From contig CAWEBF010000029.1 of NCBI GenBank assembly GCA_963807235.1, positions 62,001 to 126,000 on the forward strand: DNA of 64,000 nt, given 5' to 3'. The DNA is from CAWEBF01 sp963807235 (GTDB lineage Bacteria; Acidobacteriota; Vicinamibacteria; Vicinamibacterales; UBA2999). A model generated the notes under the pieces. That model was not told the origin of the DNA, made no database searches, and was given only the letters and a program-made list of their open reading frames with translations. Below, piece after piece: positions 18,418-26,365 of the stretch. Position 1 is the stretch's first letter. Each line of letters begins with the position of its first letter. The position numbers were made by a program, and so were the translations under genes.

Positions 18418-19974
18418 ATGCGAGTCAAGATGATCCTGCCGGCCCTTACCGAGGCGACGAGCCCGTTCTTCCGGCCGATCAAGTACTCCCTCTTCCCGCC
18501 GCTCGGGCTGGCGACGCTCGCCGCGTACCTCGATTCCGACGACGAGATCGATCTGCAGGACGAGCACGTCGAGCGCCTCGACGTCCACGACACGCCCGAC
18601 CTCGTGGTCATCCAGGTCTACATCACGTCGGCCAACCGCGCGTATCGCCTCGCCGACGACTACCGGCGGCGTGGCGCGCACGTGGCGCTCGGCGGCCTGC
18701 ACGTCACGTCGCTGCCGGAGGAGGCGGCCGCGCACGCCGACACGATCTTTCTCGGGCCCGGGGAGGACACGTGGCCGCAGTTCCTGACCGACTTCAGAGC
18801 CGGACGGCCCGGGCGCGTCTACAAGTCACGCACGCGCACGCTGGCGGGGTTGCCGCCGATTCGCCGCGACCTGATCAAGCGGCGGCTGTACCTGGTGCCC
18901 AACTCGATCGTGGTGTCGCGCGGCTGCCCGCACGTGTGCGACTTCTGCTACAAGGAGGCGTTCTTCGAAGGCGGGAAGTCGTTCTATACGCAGGCCGTCG
19001 ATGACGCGCTCGCGGAAATCGACCGGCTGCCCGGCCGCCATCTCTACTTCCTCGACGACCACCTGTTCGGCGACAAGCGTTTCGCCACCGCACTCTTCGA
19101 CGGCATGCGCGGCATGGGCCGTCTCTGGCAGGCGGCGGGCACTGTGAACGCCGTGCTGTCCCCTGGCCTGCTCGAGAAGGCGGTCGATGCCGGGCTGCGC
19201 AGCCTCTTCGTCGGGTTCGAGACGCTCAACCCCGACAATCTGGTCGAACAGCGCAAGTACCAGAACATGAAGCGCGACTACTCCGCCGCGGTGCGGCGCC
19301 TGCACGACGTCGGAGTGATGATCAACGGCAGCTTCGTCTTCGGCATGGACGGCGACGACCCATCGGTGTTCGAGCGCACCGTCGAGTGGGCGATCCAGCA
19401 GGGCATCGAGACGGCGACCTTCCACATCCTCACGCCGTATCCCGGCACCGCGCTCTACAAGCGCATCGAAGCCGAGGGCCGCATCACCGACACCGGCTGG
19501 GACCGCTACGACACGCGCCACGCGGTGTTTCGGCCCGCGCGGATGTCGGGCGACGAACTCGAGCAGGGCTACTGGCGCGCGTACCGCCAGTTCTACACGT
19601 GGAAGAACATCGCGCGCGGCGCGGCGGCGCACGGCAGCCTGGCGCCAGGGCTACGGCACTTCGCCTACGCGTCGGGCTGGAAGAAGTTCGAGCCGCTGTG
19701 GGATCTGGTCATCCGCGCGAAGCAGGCGGGATCGATGCTGCCGGTACTCGAGGCGATCCTCAGCGAGTTCGGCCGCCGTTCCGCAGCACGTCAGACCAAT
19801 GCCCCGGGTGGGGCCTGGCCTTTAGTTACGGCCCTCTCGCCGGCGCGAATCGCCGGCCCGAGGATCATTCCGCTCACCTGGGATCAGCGCTTCACCGTGC
19901 GTTCGATGAAGTCCACGAGCTCGCGCGACACGCTGGTGTCGGGCGTGCCCACCGACAGCAGTTGCGACGAGTGA
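18418..19974 (+). CDS. B12-binding domain radical SAM protein
   Basis: 518 residues. N-terminal cobalamin-binding-like domain (residues 1-135, with LGGLHVTSLPEEA and FLGPGEDTWPQF) and a radical SAM domain whose cluster motif C-x3-C-x2-C is at Cys170, Cys174 and Cys177 (RGCPHVCDFCYKEAFF). The helical C-terminal region continues to about residue 460. These enzymes modify unreactive carbons, often by methylation; the substrate is unknown. The last 50-60 residues (after RRSAARQTNAPGG) look unlike protein and run 91 bases into the converging esterase gene, so the natural stop may have been lost, possibly through an indel near the GGGG at 19810. The cofactor residues of the B12 domain lack the DxHxxG motif, so corrinoid would bind base-off without His, if at all. 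Confidence 0.85.
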   Translation: MRVKMILPALTEATSPFFRPIKYSLFPPLGLATLAAYLDSDDEIDLQDEHVERLDVHDTPDLVVIQVYITSANRAYRLADDYRRRGAHVALGGLHVTSLPEEAAAHADTIFLGPGEDTWPQFLTDFRAGRPGRVYKSRTRTLAGLPPIRRDLIKRRLYLVPNSIVVSRGCPHVCDFCYKEAFFEGGKSFYTQAVDDALAEIDRLPGRHLYFLDDHLFGDKRFATALFDGMRGMGRLWQAAGTVNAVLSPGLLEKAVDAGLRSLFVGFETLNPDNLVEQRKYQNMKRDYSAAVRRLHDVGVMINGSFVFGMDGDDPSVFERTVEWAIQQGIETATFHILTPYPGTALYKRIEAEGRITDTGWDRYDTRHAVFRPARMSGDELEQGYWRAYRQFYTWKNIARGAAAHGSLAPGLRHFAYASGWKKFEPLWDLVIRAKQAGSMLPVLEAILSEFGRRSAARQTNAPGGAWPLVTALSPARIAGPRIIPLTWDQRFTVRSMKSTSSRDTLVSGVPTDSSCDE

Positions 19975-21326
19975 TTGTGGCCCAGGCTCTGCCGGTAGCG
20001 CGGACGCGCCTTGTGCTTTTCGACCAGCTCGTTGTAGACCGCCGCCTGCGGCCACAGATACCGGGCGTTGTCCCATTCCGCGGTCGTGAACAGCACGGGA
20101 ATGTCGCCGCGGGTGACGTGGCCGGGGATCACCATCTCCGGCCAGCGCTTCGGATCCTCGCCGAAGTAGACCAGCTCGCCCTTCGACGGCGCCTTGAAGT
20201 CGAAGGAATACGGCCCCGACAGGAGAATGGCGCCCGCGGGCCGCGCGGTGCCCGGGAGCAGTAACTCGGGCCTGAAGACGTAGGTGGCGGCGTGGTAGGC
20301 CCCGGTCGAGAGACCCACGACGAAGATCTGCTCGGGGTCGCCGCCGTACTCGGCCGCGTGGCTCTTCAGCCAGGTCACGGCGGCGCCGACGTCACGCGCG
20401 CCCTCCGGCCACTTCGCGTCGGGCGCGAGCCGATAGCCGCCGTTCACCCCCACGTATCCCAGGCTGGCGAAGTAGTCCGCGACGTTCGCGGTCGCCGTTC
20501 GGCTGCCGCCGATGAGACCCCCGCCGTGAAACACGACGACCACCGGCATCGGGCGCTCGGCTCTCCGCACCGTCGCGGTGTGAATGTCGACCTGCTGCCT
20601 CTCGTGCGGGCCGTAGGCAAGATTCTTCGCGACCTTGATTTCACCCGCTTCGTAGACGCGAGGCTGCGACGCATAGATCTTCGCCGTCTGGCCGGCGATC
20701 TCGCCGTCGAACTCGGTGCCGAACGCGGCGAGCTGTTTCGCCACATCGGCAGGCATGCCGCTGCGCACGTCGTCGGCGGTGCCGGGCCCGCGCTCGCCGG
20801 GCTGCGACCACCGGAACGACTGCCGCGCCTGCTGCGCGTCGTCACAACGCTCCAGGGTCAGATCCCGCCGCCGATAAACCGGTGAGACCAGCGCCGGCGT
20901 GCCGGCGATCTCGCCCTTGGCGCTTGCGACCGAGACACACAGATCACGCCGCGACTCGGGGCTGAGATGGCCCCAGGTGATGGCCCAGCGCTGTGCCGGA
21001 GCCGACGCGCACGCGCGCACCACCAGCCTGGCGCCGGGCTCGAGCGCCGTGGCGGCCAGGCACCGATCGTAGAGGCTGGCCCTGATGGCGCCATTGGCGA
21101 TTCGCTCGAAGCGCTGATCGTCGAGCTGGCCGCCGTACTTGCAGGTGTGTGCCTGGAGCGGATCGTCGAGACGAAGCGTCGGACCGAAGCCGGCAATGTC
21201 GAGGCAGTAGCCGCGCGCCTCGTCCAGCGGCTCCGCCGTGCGCAGCAGCCCGACATCGGCCCAGCTCGCACGCGCACTCGACAGCGCGAGCAACAACACC
21301 AGGGTCGACAGGTGTGACTTCGTCAT
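19884..21326 (-). CDS. Secreted alpha/beta hydrolase with ricin-like N-terminal domain
   Basis: 480 residues. AGGAGGG precedes the ATG; signal peptide 1-23. Residues about 25-170 contain C-L-D-I, C-L-A-A, L-x-V-x-x-C and AQRW spaced as in ricin-type beta-trefoil lectin repeats. From about 225 follows an esterase/lipase of the hormone-sensitive-lipase type: oxyanion motif HGGG near residue 267, nucleophile elbow GLSTG with Ser near 339, Asp in TTAEWDNARY and His in LGHNHSS. It probably deacylates a polysaccharide or small ester outside the cell, with the lectin part anchoring it; substrate is inferred only. Confidence 0.8.
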   Translation of the reverse strand: MTKSHLSTLVLLLALSSARASWADVGLLRTAEPLDEARGYCLDIAGFGPTLRLDDPLQAHTCKYGGQLDDQRFERIANGAIRASLYDRCLAATALEPGARLVVRACASAPAQRWAITWGHLSPESRRDLCVSVASAKGEIAGTPALVSPVYRRRDLTLERCDDAQQARQSFRWSQPGERGPGTADDVRSGMPADVAKQLAAFGTEFDGEIAGQTAKIYASQPRVYEAGEIKVAKNLAYGPHERQQVDIHTATVRRAERPMPVVVVFHGGGLIGGSRTATANVADYFASLGYVGVNGGYRLAPDAKWPEGARDVGAAVTWLKSHAAEYGGDPEQIFVVGLSTGAYHAATYVFRPELLLPGTARPAGAILLSGPYSFDFKAPSKGELVYFGEDPKRWPEMVIPGHVTRGDIPVLFTTAEWDNARYLWPQAAVYNELVEKHKARPRYRQSLGHNHSSQLLSVGTPDTSVSRELVDFIERTVKR

Positions 21327-21443
21327 GTGCCCTCCTGCGATGTCTCGCGGCTGAGATTAGCAGAAGAATCCGGCGGGAGAGCCTCTCCAGCCGCCGGCGA
21401 CGTCCCGGCGTCTTATACTCATCCCGCGCACGGAGAGACCGCC

Positions 21444-22322
21444 ATGACGCTCAAATCGCTGGTCTGTATTGCTGTTTTGCTGGCACCGGCCGTCGCATTC
21501 GCGCAGAAGCAAATCACCTTGCTTGCCACCGTGACCAGCCCCACCGGGGACCCGATCGCGACGATAGAGCCTGCGGCGGTTCAAGTGCAGGAGAACGGCG
21601 TCCTTGCCAAAACCATCAAGGTCGAGCCCGTGGATCGGACGCGCAAGCTGCACCTGTTGATCGACAACGGCGTGGGCTTGCCGAGCGAAGGGCTGGCCGA
21701 TCTGCGCAAGGGACTGCACGGCCTGCTGGCCGGCGTGCCCGAGGGCATCGAGGTGTCGGTGGTGACGACGGCGCCGCAGCCGCGTTTTGTCGAGCGCGGC
21801 ACGATGGACAAGGCCAGAATCGCGAAGGCCATCGACTTGATCGCGGCGGACCGTGGGGCCGGCCGGTTCGTCGAGGCGCTCTACGAGGCGAGCGATCGGA
21901 TCGACCGCGACAAGAACTCGACCAACGTGGTTGTTGTCTTGGCAACGACCTCTGGCGACGTTCGGGTCCGTGACGGCGATATGGCCGCCATCGGGGCGCG
22001 CGCCAGCGGCGGCCGGATGAAGGTTCACGTGGTGATGTTCATGGGGCGCATCGGCGCGAGCTTTGGCGGTGGCGCGCAGCTGGATCTTGGGCAAGGCGTG
22101 ACCAAGACGTCTGGCGGCCGCTTCGAGCAGGTCAACGTGACGAGCCGGCTGGCGACGCTGCTGCCGGAGATCGGCGCCGAGATCGGCAAGACGATGGGAG
22201 TGACAGCGCGTCAGTACCGCATCATCGCCGACAGGCCCCCCGGGGCATCCGGTGACTTCGGCAAGCTGAGTCTTGCCATCGACGGCCTGCTCGTCTCCAG
22301 CGTGAACGTCGAAGCGCGGTAG
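21444..22322 (+). CDS. Secreted VWFA-like protein, degenerate MIDAS
   Basis: 292 residues. The start at 21444 has GGAGA seven bases upstream and gives a clean signal peptide (MTLKSLVCIAVLLAPAVAFA). The mature protein starts with a beta domain (VTSPTGDPIATIEPAAVQVQENG) typical of the acidobacterial VWFA-related family, where the sentence is normally followed by a VWA domain with D-x-S-x-S. Here that site reads LLIDNGVGL, so the two serines that bind metal are missing. The TSGDV and GRMKVHVVMF segments fit later VWA strands. Function unknown; metal-dependent ligand binding is unlikely. Confidence 0.7.
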   Translation: MTLKSLVCIAVLLAPAVAFAQKQITLLATVTSPTGDPIATIEPAAVQVQENGVLAKTIKVEPVDRTRKLHLLIDNGVGLPSEGLADLRKGLHGLLAGVPEGIEVSVVTTAPQPRFVERGTMDKARIAKAIDLIAADRGAGRFVEALYEASDRIDRDKNSTNVVVVLATTSGDVRVRDGDMAAIGARASGGRMKVHVVMFMGRIGASFGGGAQLDLGQGVTKTSGGRFEQVNVTSRLATLLPEIGAEIGKTMGVTARQYRIIADRPPGASGDFGKLSLAIDGLLVSSVNVEAR

Positions 22323-22349
22323 AAGCGGACCACCGCGCGCTGTCTGGCA

Positions 22350-22368
22350 AACCGGCTTAACGCCGGTT
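22350..22368. terminator. Hairpin between convergent genes
   Basis: Perfect 7-bp arms AACCGGC and GCCGGTT with loop TTAAC, 27 bases after the VWA-like gene and 10 bases before the end of the DUF5916 gene. Placement fits a shared terminator. Confidence 0.6.
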
Positions 22369-22378
22369 CGCTATGTGA

Positions 22379-24532
22379 TCAGAAGTGGGCGAGGTAGGAC
22401 GCCTTGAAGAAGAACGCGCGCGCCGTCGTCTGATACGGCATTCCTTCGAACTGTTCCCAGAGCGACCCGTAGCCACCGTACACGACCGTTCCCGGCACCA
22501 GCTCATAGGACGCGAGGAAGTCGCCGAGTAACCGGCGTCGCGAGCTGTCGTAGTTCGTGATCGCCCGCACCATGAACTGCGGGTTGAACTGGTACGTGTT
22601 GCGCAGGTTCACGATGTGGACGTCGAACACCTTTTCGCCGGTCGTCTCGCGCTCGAAGTGCACGAAGCGGTAGTTCAGGCTGTGACTCAGCTTCGAGTTG
22701 GGCTGCAGTCCGAACCTGGCGCCCAGCGCGCGCTGCCGGCCCTGGAATGGCGCGGCCGGGTCGTAGTAGATGGCCGGCCCCGCATTGAACGAGCCTCCGA
22801 GGTTGAGCCACTTGGTGAGCTGGGCGCCGCCGTCGGCAAACGCCCGCCCGACAGTGAAGCGTTGCTGCGCAAACGTTTCGTGCCCGCGCATGACGTCCAC
22901 GCGCAGGTAACCCTGGCGCGTGAAGTTGAACCGCATGGCCGGCATGACCCACAGCTCGGTTCCGCCCTGCATCTGGTCCTTCGCTGTCTGCACCCACAGG
23001 AACGGGCTCACCCGCTTGATCCAGGGAACACGCTTTTCGGGATAGAAGCTGATCGCCTGATACTGCCAGCCGCGCGTGATCCCGACGCGGTTGAGGAACG
23101 CGGTGTCCATCCGGAACCCGCGGTCGTAATGCTCCGCCTGGCCCGAAACCGCGTAGCGTTGGGTCTCCCAGCTGTAGGTCACCTGTCCGCCCGTCCCGTT
23201 CGACTCGACGCCCTGCGCATCGGCCGAATCGGACAGCACGATGTTGCCGTTCCAGCGGAAGTTGGGACCGTGCCGCAGGGAGAAGTCGCCGCCAAGGACG
23301 CGGTTGTGATCCGCGCGGAACTCCGTGTCCGTGACGAGCGCGCCGACATGCTGCCCGTCGCCGAGGTTGCGCACGACCCTGCCGATGCCGAACATCTTGT
23401 GCGCGTCCGGGCCCACGGATGCGTCAGGAGCCAACAGGGTCCCGTAGGTGAAGGGGCCCGAGGTGCCCGTCAGCTTGACCCCGGCCAGCGGGTCCACGAT
23501 CTGCCGCGTATGCACCGCCGTCCGCATCGTGGCGTCGCCGCCCGTGCCGGCCAGGTTGAAGAGACCCTGTCCCTCCATGAAGAACGGGCGCTTCTCGCTG
23601 TAGAACACTGGAAAGCGGTTGTTGACTTCGACTTCGAAGGCGTCGCTCTCCACCTGGCTGAAGTCGGGATTGATGGTCGCGTCGAGCGTGATCGTCGACG
23701 TGATGCCGTATTTCACGCTGGCGCCGAAATCAGCCTTGCGCCGTGCGGCCTGCCAATCCTGCCCCAGCGGACGCGAGTCGTTGCGCGAGAGGGTTGCGCT
23801 CGGAATCACATCGAGCAGGCGCGGCTGGTGCAGCTCGCCGAAGGACAGCTGCGCGTGGTTCTCGAAGACCCACTCGCCCGGATCCATGGCTGGCCACGAC
23901 CACGACGCGCCGAGGCGGCTGCTGTGCCGGTAGAACAGCACGCCCATGCGCACGTCCTGTCCGCCTCGGAACCTGATGCTCTCGAGCGGGAGCCGGATCT
24001 CGACGGTCCAGCCGTCGGCATCCACCCGGCCGGCGCTTTGCCACAACCAGTCGACGGCCGTATCCTCGTTGCGGCTTTGCAACGCGTCCATCTGGATGCC
24101 GCTCGGATTGATGAACATGTGGTACGCGATCTGTCCCGCCCGGCTCGAGTCGAGGCTCACGCCGACCCAGTCGTCGTTCCACACGGTATCGCGGCGGCTG
24201 ATGCTGGTCTTGATCTTTCCCGGCTCGGCGTCGAGGCACTTGAAGGCGAAGTAGATCGCCTTGGCGTCGTAGGCCACCCACACCTGTGTGTGTTGCTGTG
24301 CGGCCTGGCCGCGCAGCGGGTTGTACGACATCCAGGTGTCGAGTTCCTCGGGCATCGTGGTCCAGGCTTCGTCGTCGAGCACCCCGTCGAGCTTCGGCGG
24401 CGTCGTGACCAGCCGGGCCCGCAGGTCCCGCGGTTTCGCGGGGGATTCCTGGCCGGCGGCCACCCCGTGAGTCACAACGAGCAGGCCGGCAGCGAGAAGG
24501 GTCAGACGACAGAGCCGTTTGTTCACACACAT
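22379..24532 (-). CDS. CBM9-like and DUF5916 outer-membrane protein
   Basis: 717 residues. Signal peptide, then a carbohydrate-binding family-9-like domain (about 35-230: LDGVLDDEAWTTMPE, VWVAYDAKAIYFAFKCLD, DWVGVSLDSSRAG) and a DUF5916 beta-barrel-like region from about 240 to the end, with the family motif FYSEKRPFFMEGQGLF and a C-terminal aromatic residue (YLAHF) that fits outer-membrane barrel insertion. The ATG at 24532 has GGAG directly against it; a GTG two codons later (24526) has better spacing and gives a cleaner signal peptide, so the true start may be there. Probably binds or passes a glycan or peptide at the cell surface. Confidence 0.88.
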   Translation of the reverse strand: MCVNKRLCRLTLLAAGLLVVTHGVAAGQESPAKPRDLRARLVTTPPKLDGVLDDEAWTTMPEELDTWMSYNPLRGQAAQQHTQVWVAYDAKAIYFAFKCLDAEPGKIKTSISRRDTVWNDDWVGVSLDSSRAGQIAYHMFINPSGIQMDALQSRNEDTAVDWLWQSAGRVDADGWTVEIRLPLESIRFRGGQDVRMGVLFYRHSSRLGASWSWPAMDPGEWVFENHAQLSFGELHQPRLLDVIPSATLSRNDSRPLGQDWQAARRKADFGASVKYGITSTITLDATINPDFSQVESDAFEVEVNNRFPVFYSEKRPFFMEGQGLFNLAGTGGDATMRTAVHTRQIVDPLAGVKLTGTSGPFTYGTLLAPDASVGPDAHKMFGIGRVVRNLGDGQHVGALVTDTEFRADHNRVLGGDFSLRHGPNFRWNGNIVLSDSADAQGVESNGTGGQVTYSWETQRYAVSGQAEHYDRGFRMDTAFLNRVGITRGWQYQAISFYPEKRVPWIKRVSPFLWVQTAKDQMQGGTELWVMPAMRFNFTRQGYLRVDVMRGHETFAQQRFTVGRAFADGGAQLTKWLNLGGSFNAGPAIYYDPAAPFQGRQRALGARFGLQPNSKLSHSLNYRFVHFERETTGEKVFDVHIVNLRNTYQFNPQFMVRAITNYDSSRRRLLGDFLASYELVPGTVVYGGYGSLWEQFEGMPYQTTARAFFFKASYLAHF

Positions 24533-24679
24533 CTCCGGTGTCGGGTCATAGGGTCTTAGACGGATCTGACCCGAAAGCCGTTCGTCTCGCCCCGCGATGT
24601 CTTGTGGGAATACTCCTAGGGACGGCGAAAGTTACGGGGTCGTGCGGCCGGGGGGCCGTATGCGCGGCCGGCTGTGCCG

Positions 24680-24904
24680 CTATTCCGCGGCGATCAGTTC
24701 GTCCACGAGGATCCGCCCGTCGTGGTGGACGAGCGTCCGGCTCACCGCGCCGTCGTGGTACTCATGCTGGATGGTTCGGCAGCCGCACGCGAACGTTGCC
24801 TCCTGCGTGACCACGACATCGTCGTCCTGATCGAAGAACTCTTCGCCGTTTCCTCTGCGTCCGCACGGCGCGATGTGATCGGTGAACGTGCCTCCGAAGT
24901 CCAT
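24680..24904 (-). CDS. Small acidic cysteine-containing hypothetical protein
   Basis: 74 residues. A strong ribosome binding site (GAGGAGG, spacing about five) precedes the ATG, which is why this short frame is accepted. The sequence is acidic, His-rich and carries one Cys near the N-terminus (APCGRRG) plus a C-G-C pair (FACGCRTIQHEYHDGAV), followed by a beta-rich C-terminus; a zinc or metal site is possible but not shown. It lies 29 bases downstream of the CBS-domain gene on the same strand, so the two are probably cotranscribed. No family recognised. Confidence 0.6.
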   Translation of the reverse strand: MDFGGTFTDHIAPCGRRGNGEEFFDQDDDVVVTQEATFACGCRTIQHEYHDGAVSRTLVHHDGRILVDELIAAE

Positions 24905-24933
24905 GTCGTCCTCCTCGCGGCTCGTCGATCGTG

Positions 24934-25362
24934 TCAGGCAGTGATGTAGTGCTGGAGCTGCTCGATGACGAACTCCTGTTGGCTCAGCACGGCCTTCACG
25001 ACATCGCCGATCGAGATCATCCCGATCACCATCTCGCCCTCGACGACCGGCAGGTGCCGGACGCGCTTGTCGGTCATCAGGGACATGCAGTCCTGGACGG
25101 TGCTCCGCGGGCCCACGGTGAGGACGTCGGTGGTCATGATCGCGGACACCGGAGTATCCCGCGACGTCTTGCCGTGCAGGATCACCTTGCGAGCGTAGTC
25201 GCGCTCCGAGAACATCCCCACGAGGCGGCCTCGATCGAGCACTGCCAGCGCACCCACGTCATGACGGGCCATGGTGGCCAGCGCATCGAAGACGTCGGCG
25301 TCCGGAGAGACGGAGAGAAGCGTCTCGTGCTTCGTGCCCAGGATGTGTTGGACGGTCTGCAT
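24934..25362 (-). CDS. Two-CBS-domain protein
   Basis: 142 residues, almost entirely a pair of CBS motifs (Bateman module). First CBS about 8-62 (SPDADVFDALATMARHDVGALAVLDRGRLVGMFSERDYARKV), second about 75-132 (MTTDVLTVGPRSTVQDCMSLMTDKRVRHLPVVEGEMVIGMISIGDVV). AGGAGG precedes ATG 25362; a frame extending to 25443 lacks support. The first motif ends with the SERDY signature typical of stand-alone bacterial CBS proteins that bind adenine nucleotides (AMP, ATP, NADH) and act as energy sensors. A small acidic Cys protein follows in the same transcription unit and may be its partner. Confidence 0.88.
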   Translation of the reverse strand: MQTVQHILGTKHETLLSVSPDADVFDALATMARHDVGALAVLDRGRLVGMFSERDYARKVILHGKTSRDTPVSAIMTTDVLTVGPRSTVQDCMSLMTDKRVRHLPVVEGEMVIGMISIGDVVKAVLSQQEFVIEQLQHYITA

Positions 25363-25514
25363 GCGGGCCTCCTGTTCCCAGACGATCGGTGAACGCGAGC
25401 CGGAGGAACCCTGAGGGGGTCGATCTGGGGAGTTTTGTAGCACGAGCCGCGCACACCGTCCAGCTCGGCCTTCGGGATGCGGCAGAGCCGACTTCGACCT
25501 TCGAGCGCGCGGCG

Positions 25515-26312
25515 CTACCGTGCGGCGAGCGGCGTGAGTCCCGCCTTGACGATCGTCGAGGCCGCCTCGGGCGACGCGAGGAAGCGAAGCAGTGCACGGG
25601 CCGCCTCGGGCTGCCGAGCCGCGCTGGTGATCGCTCCGGCAAAGGAGAATCCCGGCTGGAGTTCAGCCGGAATCGCGCCGACGAACGTGACGCCAGGGAC
25701 GTGGATCAGCTCGCTCACCTGCTGGAAGCCGATTTCCAGCTCGCCCCGCGCCACGACGGCGGCCACGGGTTCGCCAGACGGCGGCCCACGCACCTTGCGA
25801 CTCTTGCGGGCGACCTCGTCGGCGACGCCGAGCTTGGCAAAGAGGATAGTGGATAGATACGTGCCGCTGGCGCTGTCCGAGTAGCCGATCGACTGCACCG
25901 CGAGCAGCATCTTCCGGAACGCCTCGACGCTGCTGATATCGGGCTTCGCGGCCCCGGCGCGCACCACCATGCCGATCTGCGAGCGGGCGAGATCGACCTT
26001 GCTGCCGGCACGCACCAGCCCGCGGGCCGCGAGCTCGTCGGCGGCGGCGCCGTCCAGGATCAGCACGTCCGCCATCTCGCCGCGCGCGAGGCGGGCCGGA
26101 ATCGCCTCCGGTGAGTCGCCCATCGACGGTCCACGCGTCGTGATCAGCCGGTGCCCGCTGGCGCGCTCGAACGCCGGCCCCAGCTCGGCATACACGTAAA
26201 AGAAACCGGCCGAGATCATCACGCGCACGTCTTCGGCAGACGCCGCGGCCGGGCAGAGCAGTGCGATCAAGCCAAACGTGGCTGACCATCGACGCAGCAA
26301 CCCTGGGTGCAT
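25515..26312 (-). CDS. Periplasmic substrate-binding protein, molybdate/ModA type
   Basis: 265 residues. Signal peptide (1-26, ending ASAE), then a type II periplasmic binding fold: VRVMISAGFFYVYAELGPAFERASGH at the N-terminus, ADVLILDGAAADEL, and the hinge region GYSDSASGTYLSTILFAKLGV. The pattern resembles ModA-like and extracellular solute-binding family proteins seen as orphans. There is no permease or ATPase gene nearby, so import through an ABC system encoded elsewhere, or a sensing role, must be assumed. The start is 53 bases after the upstream fusion gene, so it may be the last gene of that operon. Confidence 0.8.
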   Translation of the reverse strand: MHPGLLRRWSATFGLIALLCPAAASAEDVRVMISAGFFYVYAELGPAFERASGHRLITTRGPSMGDSPEAIPARLARGEMADVLILDGAAADELAARGLVRAGSKVDLARSQIGMVVRAGAAKPDISSVEAFRKMLLAVQSIGYSDSASGTYLSTILFAKLGVADEVARKSRKVRGPPSGEPVAAVVARGELEIGFQQVSELIHVPGVTFVGAIPAELQPGFSFAGAITSAARQPEAARALLRFLASPEAASTIVKAGLTPLAAR

Positions 26313-26365
26313 TGGCCCGCAGTGTAGCAGGCTGACGGCCTTTTCGGACCACTGACGCGTCGCCC

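Noticed and set aside
22616..24559. Open frame of 647 codons on the plus strand
   Set aside because: It is antisense to the DUF5916 gene, which has signal peptide, CBM9-like and DUF5916 motifs in the right order.
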